Positions 6,076 to 12,921 of a stretch of 15,126 nt of DNA are shown here, one piece after another (the stretch's first letter is position 1; every line of letters begins with the position of its first letter). The notes below the pieces were generated by a model. It did not search any database and had not been told where the DNA came from. It saw only the letters and a program-made list of their open reading frames with translations. Where the stretch lies: the NCBI GenBank assembly GCA_036733985.1, contig DAIMZM010000060.1, positions 1-15,126 on the forward strand, read 5' to 3'. The translations under genes and the position numbers were made by a program. This DNA comes from DAIMZM01 sp036733985 (GTDB lineage Bacteria; Bacillota; Dehalobacteriia; UBA4068).

Positions 6076-7479
6076 ATGGATTATGCCGTATTGCCCAAAA
6101 TCGATACTCTGGTGATGGCGCTGGAAAAGGAAGCCGGCGGCTGCAGCAGGCAGCTTTTGCTCCGGGCCTCCCGGGCGGCGGTGGCCAAGCTCCGGGAACT
6201 GCTGCCCCAGCTGGCGGATACGGAGCCGGATCTGGATAAGGAAGCCTTGTTCAGCCAGGCTTTGTCCCTGGCCAAGGGCTATTCCCGCTCTTTATGCGAC
6301 CCTTCCCTGGTGCGGGTGCTCAATGCCACCGGCGTGGTGCTGCATACCAATCTGGGCCGGGCCACCCTGGCGGAAAGCGCGGCCCAGGCCATGGCAACGG
6401 CGGCCCGGCATTATTGCAATCTGGAGCTGGACCTGGCCGGCGGCCAGCGGGAGGACAGGCAGGAACATCTGCGGGAATTGCTGCAGGATTTAAGCGGCGC
6501 CGAGGATGGGCTGGTGGTGAATAATAATGCGGCGGCGGTATTCCTGGTGCTGAACACCCTGGCTGCCGGGGGCGAGGCCATTATCAGCCGGGGGCAGCTG
6601 GTGGAGATCGGCGGCGGCTTCCGGGTTGCGGATATGATCAACAAGAGCGGCGCTGTCCTGACCGAAGTGGGCGCTACCAATAAAACCTATCTCCGGGACT
6701 ATGAAGCGGCCGTCACTGACCGGACCAAGCTGCTGCTGACCGTGCACCCCAGCAATTTCAGCATGGGCGGCTTCATTGGCCGGGTCGGCCATGGGGAGCT
6801 GGCCGCCCTGGCCCATCGCCATGGCCTGCCCCTCTACGACGATTTGGGCAGCGGCTGCCTCTTCCCCCTGGTGGAGCAGGGCGTGGGTGCGGAACCCCTG
6901 GTCGGCCAGGTGATCGCCGACGGGGTGGATCTGGTCAGCTTTTCCGGGGATAAGCTGCTGGGCGGGCCTCAGGCCGGCATCATCCTGGGCAAAGCCGCTT
7001 ATATCCAACAGATCAGGGCCAATCCCCTGATCCGCGCCCTCCGGGTGGATAAATTTACCCTGGCGGGCCTGGAAGCTACCTTGCTGTTGTACCGCAGCGG
7101 CAAGGCCGCGGCGGAACTGCCGGTTTTGCGGATGATCCTGACCCAGCCGGAACAGCTCCGGGCCCGGGCCTTGCGGCTGGCGGAGCTGATCAACGGCTGC
7201 CCGGCAGCGGTGCGGCTGGCGGAAGGCGTCTCCGAGGTGGGCGGCGGCAGCCTGCCCCTGGTGCAGCTGCCCACCACCCTGGTGACGCTGAAACCCTGGC
7301 AGCTGGGGAGCACGGCTGTGGCGGAGCGGCTGCGGCAGGGGAACCCGGCCTTGCTGGCCTATATCCGGGAGGAGAAAATCATCCTGGATCCCCGCACCCT
7401 GGCGGAGGAAGAAATCCCCCTGGCAGCCGGCTTGATCAAACAGGCTTTTGCCAGCCTGGGCCCTGACCGGGCTTCATGA
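6076..7479 (+). CDS. selA: L-seryl-tRNA(Sec) selenium transferase
   Basis: A 467-residue PLP enzyme that converts Ser-tRNA(Sec) to Sec-tRNA(Sec) using selenophosphate, the bacterial route to selenocysteine. The SelA N-terminal domain is recognised from LPKIDTLV (6-13) and the tRNA-binding helices. The core has VLNATGVVLHTNLGRA (81-96), GATNKTYLRDYE (199-210), HPSNFSMGGF (224-233), YDDLGSG (254-260) and SFSGDKLLGGPQAG (288-301); K293 should form the PLP aldimine. Length and motifs are complete. I choose the ATG at 6076 by alignment with family N-termini; the frame is open to a TTG at 5944, but that stretch does not look like SelA. The ribosome site (GGGG at 6066-6069) is weak. No selB, selD or tRNA-Sec follows. 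Confidence 0.96.
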   Translation: MDYAVLPKIDTLVMALEKEAGGCSRQLLLRASRAAVAKLRELLPQLADTEPDLDKEALFSQALSLAKGYSRSLCDPSLVRVLNATGVVLHTNLGRATLAESAAQAMATAARHYCNLELDLAGGQREDRQEHLRELLQDLSGAEDGLVVNNNAAAVFLVLNTLAAGGEAIISRGQLVEIGGGFRVADMINKSGAVLTEVGATNKTYLRDYEAAVTDRTKLLLTVHPSNFSMGGFIGRVGHGELAALAHRHGLPLYDDLGSGCLFPLVEQGVGAEPLVGQVIADGVDLVSFSGDKLLGGPQAGIILGKAAYIQQIRANPLIRALRVDKFTLAGLEATLLLYRSGKAAAELPVLRMILTQPEQLRARALRLAELINGCPAAVRLAEGVSEVGGGSLPLVQLPTTLVTLKPWQLGSTAVAERLRQGNPALLAYIREEKIILDPRTLAEEEIPLAAGLIKQAFASLGPDRAS

Positions 7480-7486
7480 CCAGGTC

Positions 7487-7520
7487 CCCCGCTTTGCCCC
7501 GGCGGCAGGCGGGGTTTTTT
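7487..7520 (+). terminator. Intrinsic terminator of selA
   Basis: CCCCGC (7487-7492) pairs with GCGGGG (7509-7514) and TGCC pairs with GGCA inside it, with a small internal loop, followed by six Ts. It starts eight bases after the selA stop. Confidence 0.88.
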
Positions 7521-7525
7521 ATTTG

Positions 7526-7587
7526 CCCCGGGCCGCCGGGGTTTTGCTAAAACCGGCTTTTACCAGCCAGGCTTTGGCCGGGTTTTT
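7526..7587 (+). terminator. Two further hairpin/T-tract units behind selA
   Basis: CCCCGG (7526-7531) and CCGGGG (7536-7541) form a 6-bp stem with a four-base loop, followed by TTTT. Then CCGGC (7553-7557) and GCCGG (7577-7581) form a weaker hairpin ending in GTTTTTG. They look like back-up terminators insulating the guaD-xdh operon from selA. Confidence 0.5.
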
Positions 7588-7642
7588 GCGGGACTTTAAC
7601 CGCCTGCTTTTGGGTAGAATAAGAGAAATATCCGATCCGCTG

Positions 7643-7671
7643 TTGAAGCAGGGGCTGGGATATGGTATGAT
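7643..7671 (+). promoter_or_regulatory. Promoter of the guaD-xdh operon
   Basis: TTGAAG (7643-7648) and TATGAT (7666-7671) are spaced by 17 bases, and TGG directly before the hexamer makes an extended -10. Predicted start is near 7678, giving a leader of about 50 bases. Confidence 0.78.
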
Positions 7672-7688
7672 GAAGTGTATGATATGAG

Positions 7689-7714
7689 CCGCAGAGCCTG
7701 CTTCGAAGCTGCGG
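7689..7714 (+). promoter_or_regulatory. Inverted repeat in the guaD leader (operator or mRNA hairpin)
   Basis: CCGCAG (7689-7694) and CTGCGG (7709-7714) form a 6-bp inverted repeat just after the predicted transcription start. Between and overlapping them lies a perfect 10-bp palindrome, GCTTCGAAGC (7700-7709). Its place between promoter and Shine-Dalgarno (GGAGGG, 7718-7723) suits a repressor site or a hairpin limiting ribosome access. It is not a purine riboswitch: the leader is too short. Confidence 0.45.
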
Positions 7715-7727
7715 TCTGGAGGGTTTT

Positions 7728-9020
7728 ATGGCTTGTCTGGCGCTTAAGGGCAATATCATTTACTGCGATGAAGACCGTTGCCTGGTTTCTCATAACAACG
7801 CTTACCTGGTGGCGGAAAACAACCGGATTGCCGGGGTTTTCCCCGTGCTGCCTCCGGCCTACGCCCATGCGGCGGTCAAGGATTACGGCGACGCCCTGAT
7901 CATCCCCGGCCTGGTGGATCTGCATTTTCACGGGCCCCAGGTGGCTTTCGCCCCGGTGGGCATGGATATGGAGCTCTTGCCCTGGCTGGAAGCCTGCGCC
8001 TTTCCGGAGGAAAGCCGCTACCGGGATCTGGATTATGCGGCCTTGTCTTACGGCCGCCTGGTTGAGGAACTGCGCCGGGGCTTCACCACCCGGGGCGTGA
8101 TGTTCGCCACCAGGCATACGGAAGCCACCCTGCTGTTGGCGGATCTGCTGCAAGGCGCCGGCCTGGCTGCTTATGTGGGCCGGGTCAGCATGGACAGCCT
8201 GGCGCCGGAGGACCTGAAGGAAGGGGAGGCGGCGGCCGGGGACGAGCTGCGCTTTATCGAAGCCCTGCTGGCCCGGGATTATGACCGGGTCAAGCCCATC
8301 ATTACCCCCCGCTTTGTGCCTTCCTGCTCCCCTGCGCTCCTGGAGGAGCTGGGCCGGCTGGCCAAAGCATACCGCCTGCCGGTGCAATCCCATCTTTCGG
8401 AAAACCAGGGCGAGATCGCCCTGGTGGCTTCCCTGTATCCGGACGCCCCCCATTATGCCGGGGTCTACGACCGCTTCGGCCTCTTCGGCCAAACCCCCAC
8501 CATCATGGCCCATTGCGTGCATTGTCCGCCGGAAGAACAGCAGCTGCTGCTGGAACGGGGCGTGTTTATCGCCCATTGCCCCCAATCCAATACCAATCTG
8601 ATGAGCGGCATCGCGCCGGTACGCACTTATCTCAGCCAGGGCCAGCGGGTGGGCCTGGGTACGGATGTGGCCGGCGGGGCCCAGCTTTCCCTGTTCCGGG
8701 CCATCCAGGACGCGGTGGCCGTCTCCAAGCTCTGGAAATGTCTGCTGGCTCCGGCGGAACAGCAGCTGGCTTTTGCCGAGGCCTTTTATCTGGCCACCCG
8801 GGGCAGCGGCGCTTTCTTCGGCCGGGTAGGCGCTTTCGAGCCCGGCTTTGCCCTGGACGCCTTGGTCATTGACGATGAAAAGATCAATACGGATGATTTT
8901 ACTTTGGAAGAAAGGCTGGTCCGCGCGGTTTATCTGCTGCATGAGGACAGCCTCAGGGCCAAATATGTGGCGGGCCGGGAAATCCTGGCCAGTGTTGCCC
9001 CTTATCATTGCTGTGGATAA
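7728..9020 (+). CDS. guaD: Guanine deaminase
   Basis: A 430-residue amidohydrolase-superfamily enzyme that hydrolyses guanine to xanthine and ammonia. Zinc ligands are visible: HFH (H66, H68) in PGLVDLHFHGPQ, H222 in QSHLSENQGE, H262 in MAHCVH and D313 in GLGTDVAGG. Features specific to guanine deaminases are WLEACAFPEE (86-95), ITPRFVPSCS (192-201) and HCPQSNTNLMSG (283-294). Length is normal for the family. Start: ATG 7728 with GGAGGG (7718-7723) just upstream. It is the first gene of a run ending with the [2Fe-2S] subunit of xanthine dehydrogenase, and its product xanthine is that enzyme's substrate. No terminator separates it from the next gene, 109 bases or more downstream. Confidence 0.94.
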   Translation: MACLALKGNIIYCDEDRCLVSHNNAYLVAENNRIAGVFPVLPPAYAHAAVKDYGDALIIPGLVDLHFHGPQVAFAPVGMDMELLPWLEACAFPEESRYRDLDYAALSYGRLVEELRRGFTTRGVMFATRHTEATLLLADLLQGAGLAAYVGRVSMDSLAPEDLKEGEAAAGDELRFIEALLARDYDRVKPIITPRFVPSCSPALLEELGRLAKAYRLPVQSHLSENQGEIALVASLYPDAPHYAGVYDRFGLFGQTPTIMAHCVHCPPEEQQLLLERGVFIAHCPQSNTNLMSGIAPVRTYLSQGQRVGLGTDVAGGAQLSLFRAIQDAVAVSKLWKCLLAPAEQQLAFAEAFYLATRGSGAFFGRVGAFEPGFALDALVIDDEKINTDDFTLEERLVRAVYLLHEDSLRAKYVAGREILASVAPYHCCG

Positions 9021-9091
9021 TTAAGCGGAAAAGAACAAAAGATAAGACCATTGACCCCGGATCATGGCAAAGCGTGGAGGAGCAGGTAGAT

Positions 9092-9106
9092 AGGCTGGTG
9101 CAGCCT
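9092..9106 (+). other. Small hairpin between guaD and xdhA
   Basis: AGGCTG, GTG loop, CAGCCT: a perfect 6-bp stem with a three-base loop, 24-30 bases before the possible xdhA starts. There is no T-tract, so it is not a terminator. It may mark an mRNA processing or stability site in the only sizeable gap of the operon. Confidence 0.4.
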
Positions 9107-9135
9107 GGCTTAAAGGACAGGAGGGCCATTTGTTG

Positions 9136-11424
9136 ATGAATGAGTTGATCGGCAAAAGCATGACCCGGGTGGACGCCCGGGACAAGGTGCGGGGCCTGGC
9201 CAAATACACGGAAGATCTTTGCCCGCCCTACGCCCTGGTGGCCAAGGTGCTTCACAGTACCGTGGCCAACGGTTATGTGAAGGCCATCGATGTGGAGCAG
9301 GCCCTGGGCCTGCCCGGGGTGGTGGCAATCTATACCTGCCTGGATGTGCCGGATATCCAGTTCCCCACCGCCGGCCATCCCTGGTCCGTGGATCCCCAGC
9401 ATCAGGATGTGGCTGACCGGAAGCTGCTGAACCGCCGGGTGCGCTATATCGGCGACGATATTGCCGTGGTGGTGGCGGAGGACGAGATCAGCGCCGCCAA
9501 GGCCCTCCGGGCCATTAAGGTGGACTATACGGTTTACGCGCCCCTGCTGACCATGGAAGCGGCCATGGCCGAGGGGGCGGAAGCCATCCACGAAGAATTC
9601 CCCGGCAATATCCTGAAGCAGCACACTTATTATCAGGGCAGCATGGCCGCTGCCGTTTCCCAGCCGGATCTGGTTTATCTGGACAAGTATTACCGTTCGG
9701 AAAGGGTCAGCCATTGCCATATCGAATCCTGCACCAGCTTTGCTTATGAAGAAGGGGGCAAGATCGTGGTGGTCAGCTCCACCCAGATCCCCCATATCGT
9801 CCGCCGGGTGATCGGCCAGGCCTTGGGCCAGCCCTGGGGCCGGTTCCGGGTGATCAAGCCCTATATCGGCGGCGGCTTCGGCAATAAGCAGGATGTGCTT
9901 TACGAACCCCTGAACGCCTGGGTCTGCCAGCAGCTGGGGGGCCGCTGCGTACGCCTGACTTTGACCAGGGAAGAGGTGTTCCAATCCACCCGCTGCCGCC
10001 ATGCCGTGGATGTGCGGATCCGGGCCTGGGCCAAGCCTGACGGCACCCTGGTGGCCCGGGATGTGAAGGCCTATTCCGACCAGGGGGCCTATGCCTCCCA
10101 CGGCCATGCCATTGCCGCCAATGCGGTGACCAATATCCGCTGCATTTACCAGGATAGCCAGGCCATCTCCCAGCAGGCCTGCACCGTTTATACCAATACC
10201 ATCACCGCCGGGGCCATGCGGGCTTACGGCGTGCCCCAGGGCGCTTTCGCCATTGAATGCCTTATGGATGACCTGGCGGCCAAGCTGGGCCTGGATCCCA
10301 TTGCGGTGCGGCGGAAAAATATGATGAAAGAAGGCTTTACCGACCCGGGCACCGGCATCACCTGCCATAGCAGCGCCCTGGAAGCCTGTATCGAAAAGGG
10401 CGAAGCCTACCTGGATTGGCAGAAGAAGCGGGCCGATTATGCCCGGCAGACCGGGCCCCTGCGCCGGGGCGTGGGCATGGCCATCTTCACCTACAAAACC
10501 GGCGTCTATCCCATCAGCCTGGAAACCTCCACTTCCCGCATGGTTTTGAACCAGGACGGTACCATGCAGCTGCATCTGGGCGCCGCGGAGATCGGCCAGG
10601 GCGGCGATACCGTTTTTTGCCAGATGGCTGCGGCGGCCACGGGTTTCCGCTTTGAGGATGTGCACATCGTCTCCACCCAGGATACGGATGTGGCCCCCTA
10701 TGATACCGGCGCTTATGCCAGCCGCCAGTCTTATGTCACCGGCAATTCCCTCCGGGTCACGGGCCAAGCCTTCCGGGGGGAAATCCTCAAATACGCGGCT
10801 AAGCTGCTGGAGCGGCCCCTGGCTGTCCTGGAGATCCGGGACAGCGTCATTGTGGACAAAAATAGCGGCGCGGCCCTGCTCTCCCTAGAAGAGCTGGCTA
10901 TGAACGCCTTCTACAGCCTGACGGACAGCTGCCATATCCATGCGGAATGCACCAATCATCAGACAGACAACACCTATTCCTTTGGCTGCACCTTTGCCGA
11001 GGTGGAAGTGGATCTGGCTTTGGGCAGGGTGCGGATCATCGATATCATCAATGTCCATGACAGCGGTACCGTCATCAACCCGGCCCTGGCCGGCGGCCAG
11101 GTGGAAGGGGGCATGGCCATGTCGATTGGCGCGGCCCTTGCCGAGCAGCTGCTCTATGACGACAAGGGCCGGCTGCTCAACGGCAATCTGCTGGATTATA
11201 AGCTGCCCACCGCTGTGGATTTGCCGGATCTTCAAGGCGATTTTGTGATCAAGGCCGACCCCACCGGGCCTTTCGGCAATAAATCCCTGGGGGAACCGCC
11301 GATTGTCAGCCCTGCCCCCGCCATCCGTAACGCTGTCTTCCAGGCCACCGGCGTGGCTGTGGACAGCCTGCCGCTTTCCCCGCCCAAGCTGGTGGAACTG
11401 TTCCGTGAAAAGGGGTTGATCTGA
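9136..11424 (+). CDS. xdhA: Xanthine dehydrogenase-type molybdenum hydroxylase, Mo-binding subunit
   Basis: A 762-residue large subunit of the xanthine oxidase family; it binds molybdopterin and hydroxylates the purine, here probably xanthine to urate. Counting from the ATG at 9136, motifs are GGGFGNKQD (245-253), the RAYGVPQG substrate-pocket segment (362-369), GQGGDT (487-492) and the C-terminal KSLGEPP block, whose glutamate (E720) corresponds to the catalytic base E1261 of bovine xanthine oxidase. It is full length and contains no FAD or FeS domain, those being the next two genes, as in E. coli XdhABC. Start is ambiguous: TTG 9130, TTG 9133 and ATG 9136 are consecutive codons after AGGAGG (9119-9124); I give the ATG. 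Overlaps xdhB by one base (TGATG). Confidence 0.92.
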   Translation: MNELIGKSMTRVDARDKVRGLAKYTEDLCPPYALVAKVLHSTVANGYVKAIDVEQALGLPGVVAIYTCLDVPDIQFPTAGHPWSVDPQHQDVADRKLLNRRVRYIGDDIAVVVAEDEISAAKALRAIKVDYTVYAPLLTMEAAMAEGAEAIHEEFPGNILKQHTYYQGSMAAAVSQPDLVYLDKYYRSERVSHCHIESCTSFAYEEGGKIVVVSSTQIPHIVRRVIGQALGQPWGRFRVIKPYIGGGFGNKQDVLYEPLNAWVCQQLGGRCVRLTLTREEVFQSTRCRHAVDVRIRAWAKPDGTLVARDVKAYSDQGAYASHGHAIAANAVTNIRCIYQDSQAISQQACTVYTNTITAGAMRAYGVPQGAFAIECLMDDLAAKLGLDPIAVRRKNMMKEGFTDPGTGITCHSSALEACIEKGEAYLDWQKKRADYARQTGPLRRGVGMAIFTYKTGVYPISLETSTSRMVLNQDGTMQLHLGAAEIGQGGDTVFCQMAAAATGFRFEDVHIVSTQDTDVAPYDTGAYASRQSYVTGNSLRVTGQAFRGEILKYAAKLLERPLAVLEIRDSVIVDKNSGAALLSLEELAMNAFYSLTDSCHIHAECTNHQTDNTYSFGCTFAEVEVDLALGRVRIIDIINVHDSGTVINPALAGGQVEGGMAMSIGAALAEQLLYDDKGRLLNGNLLDYKLPTAVDLPDLQGDFVIKADPTGPFGNKSLGEPPIVSPAPAIRNAVFQATGVAVDSLPLSPPKLVELFREKGLI

Positions 11425-12302
11425 TGTTCGATATCAAAAACATCATCCAGGCCAAAACCAGCGACCAGGCCATCGCCGCCTTGCTCACCCATAGCCAGGC
11501 CCGGCTGATCGCCGGCGGCACCGATCTTTTGGTCAAGCTCAGGGCCGGCAAGCTGGAAAACTGCCGCCTGGTCAGCATCCATGACGCTGAGGATTTGCAG
11601 GGCGTCAGCCTGACGGAGGACGGCGCTGTCGCCATCGGCCCCCTCTGCACCTTTCGGGAGCTTTGCCAGGATCCGCTGATCCAGGCCCATCTGCCCCTGC
11701 TGGCCCAAGGCGCGGCCACGGTGGGCGGGCCCCAGATCCGGGCCATGGGCACGGTAGGCGGCAATCTCTGCAATGGCGCCACCAGCGCCGATACGGCCCC
11801 GGCCCTGCTGGCTTATGGGGCCAAGCTGCAGCTGAAAGGCCCCGGCGGCCTGGAAACCCTGGACATCGCCGATTTCTACCTGGGGCCGGGCCAGGTGAAG
11901 CTGGGGCATAACCAGATCCTCTACCGCATCCTGGTGGAAAAGGCGGACTATCAGGATTATCAGGGGGCCTATCTCAAATACGCCATGCGGAACGCCATGG
12001 ATATTTCCACCCTGGGCGTGGCGGTGCTGGTGAAGCTGAGCCAGGACCGGCAATGCCTGGCGGATCTGCGCATCGCCTTGGGCGTGGCCGCGCCCACGCC
12101 GATCCGGGTTCCGAAAACAGAAGCGGCCCTGAAGGGCAAGGGGCTGGCGGAAGCCCAAAGCCTCATTGCCGATCTGGTGCGGGAGGAAATCCAGCCCAGG
12201 GATTCCTGGCGGGCCAGCCGGGCTTTCCGGCTGCAGATTGCCGGGGAGAATGCCCGGCGCGCCTTGGGCCAGGCCATTAATAGCGGGGGAGGGCAAGGCT
12301 GA
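11424..12302 (+). CDS. xdhB: Xanthine dehydrogenase-type FAD-binding subunit
   Basis: A 292-residue medium subunit that carries electrons from the FeS clusters to its acceptor through FAD. The two flavin-binding motifs are plain: IAGGTDLLVKLR (29-40) and TVGGNLCNGATSADTAPAL (110-128). The usual C-terminal CO-dehydrogenase-type domain follows. Length matches the family. The ATG shares its A with the TGA stop of xdhA, and its own TGA overlaps the ATG of the next gene, so the three subunits should be translationally coupled and made in equal amounts. I see no extra cysteine cluster such as occurs in 4-hydroxybenzoyl-CoA reductase. Confidence 0.94.
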   Translation: MFDIKNIIQAKTSDQAIAALLTHSQARLIAGGTDLLVKLRAGKLENCRLVSIHDAEDLQGVSLTEDGAVAIGPLCTFRELCQDPLIQAHLPLLAQGAATVGGPQIRAMGTVGGNLCNGATSADTAPALLAYGAKLQLKGPGGLETLDIADFYLGPGQVKLGHNQILYRILVEKADYQDYQGAYLKYAMRNAMDISTLGVAVLVKLSQDRQCLADLRIALGVAAPTPIRVPKTEAALKGKGLAEAQSLIADLVREEIQPRDSWRASRAFRLQIAGENARRALGQAINSGGGQG

Positions 12303-12820
12303 TGATGGCGATGATCAACACAACGGTGAACGGCGTCCCAAGAGAGCTGGCTTGCGATATCCGCTTGTCCCTGGCGGACCTGCTCCGGGAACAGCTGGGC
12401 CTGCTTTCGGTGAAGAAAGGCTGCGAGGTGGGGGAATGCGGCGCTTGCGCCGTGCTGGTGGACGGCCATGTGATCAATAGCTGCCTCTATTTGGCCACCT
12501 GGGCCGAGGGCAAGACCATCCTCACCGTGGAAGGCCTGCAGGCCGGGGCCGACGGCCTCCATCCCCTGCAGCGGGCTTTTATTGAGGAAGCCGCTGTGCA
12601 ATGCGGCTTTTGCACCCCGGGGATGATCATGACCGGAGTGGAAATCCTGGACAGCGGCCGGGACTATAGCCGGGAGGAGCTGAGAAGGCTGATCTCCGGC
12701 CATTTATGCCGCTGCACCGGTTATGAGAAAATCCTGAACGCCCTGGAACGGGCTTTGAAAGAGCGGAACCAGGCCCGGGACGTCCCGGAGGAAGAGCCCC
12801 GCCAGCCTGAAGTAAATTAA
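12302..12820 (+). CDS. xdhC: Xanthine dehydrogenase-type [2Fe-2S] subunit
   Basis: A 172-residue small subunit with two [2Fe-2S] clusters. The N-terminal plant-ferredoxin-type cluster uses C41, C46, C49 and C61 (GCEVGECGAC...SC); the helical C-terminal domain binds the second through C101, C104 (QCGFCTPGM) and C136, C138 (CRCTGY). It passes electrons from molybdenum to FAD. ATG 12302 overlaps the xdhB stop; ATGs at 12305 and 12311 are alternative starts that change only a few residues. The name follows the E. coli XdhABC order; it is not the unrelated XdhC cofactor-insertion chaperone, which is absent here. The last ~20 residues are charged and probably disordered. Confidence 0.93.
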   Translation: MMAMINTTVNGVPRELACDIRLSLADLLREQLGLLSVKKGCEVGECGACAVLVDGHVINSCLYLATWAEGKTILTVEGLQAGADGLHPLQRAFIEEAAVQCGFCTPGMIMTGVEILDSGRDYSREELRRLISGHLCRCTGYEKILNALERALKERNQARDVPEEEPRQPEVN

Positions 12821-12840
12821 AAACGGGTAACAAAGTTAAA

Positions 12841-12894
12841 GCGCGGTTTCCGGCTGCGGGGAAAAGGCCTGTTTGCCGTTGCCGCTCTCCGCGC
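12841..12894. repeat. Imperfect inverted repeat between xdhC and pncB
   Basis: GCGCGG (12841-12846) and CCGCGC (12889-12894) are inverted around 42 bases that contain further short GGC/GCC pairings. Without a T-tract this is a poor terminator. It could be a 3' stability structure of the xdh mRNA. Confidence 0.35.
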
Positions 12895-12902
12895 ACTATC
12901 AT
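12873..12902 (+). promoter_or_regulatory. Possible promoter of pncB
   Basis: TTGCCG (12873-12878) and TATCAT (12897-12902) are spaced by 18 bases in the 101-bp gap upstream of pncB. Both boxes are imperfect, and read-through from xdhC remains possible. Confidence 0.4.
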
Positions 12903-12921
12903 AATAGAAAAGAGTGTTCAC

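Noticed and set aside
7672..7727. Purine riboswitch in the guaD leader
   Set aside because: The leader of about 50 bases is too short for the aptamer, and the conserved junction sequences are absent.
7596..9008. 470-residue minus-strand open frame opposite guaD
   Set aside because: Shadow of guaD; no ribosome site and no recognisable domain.
9064..9093. Nine-codon leader peptide in the guaD-xdhA gap
   Set aside because: No ribosome-binding site and no run of regulatory codons.
8953..10767. 604-residue open frame on the minus strand opposite guaD/xdhA
   Set aside because: It lies opposite well-recognised genes, has a His/Gly/Pro/Ala-rich composition typical of the complement of GC-rich coding DNA, and has no supported start or family motif.
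9130..12820. Nicotinate hydroxylase instead of xanthine dehydrogenase, given the nearby pncB
   Set aside because: The clostridial nicotinate dehydrogenase I know of has its Mo subunit split in two, while here it is single, and guaD in the same run favours a purine substrate.
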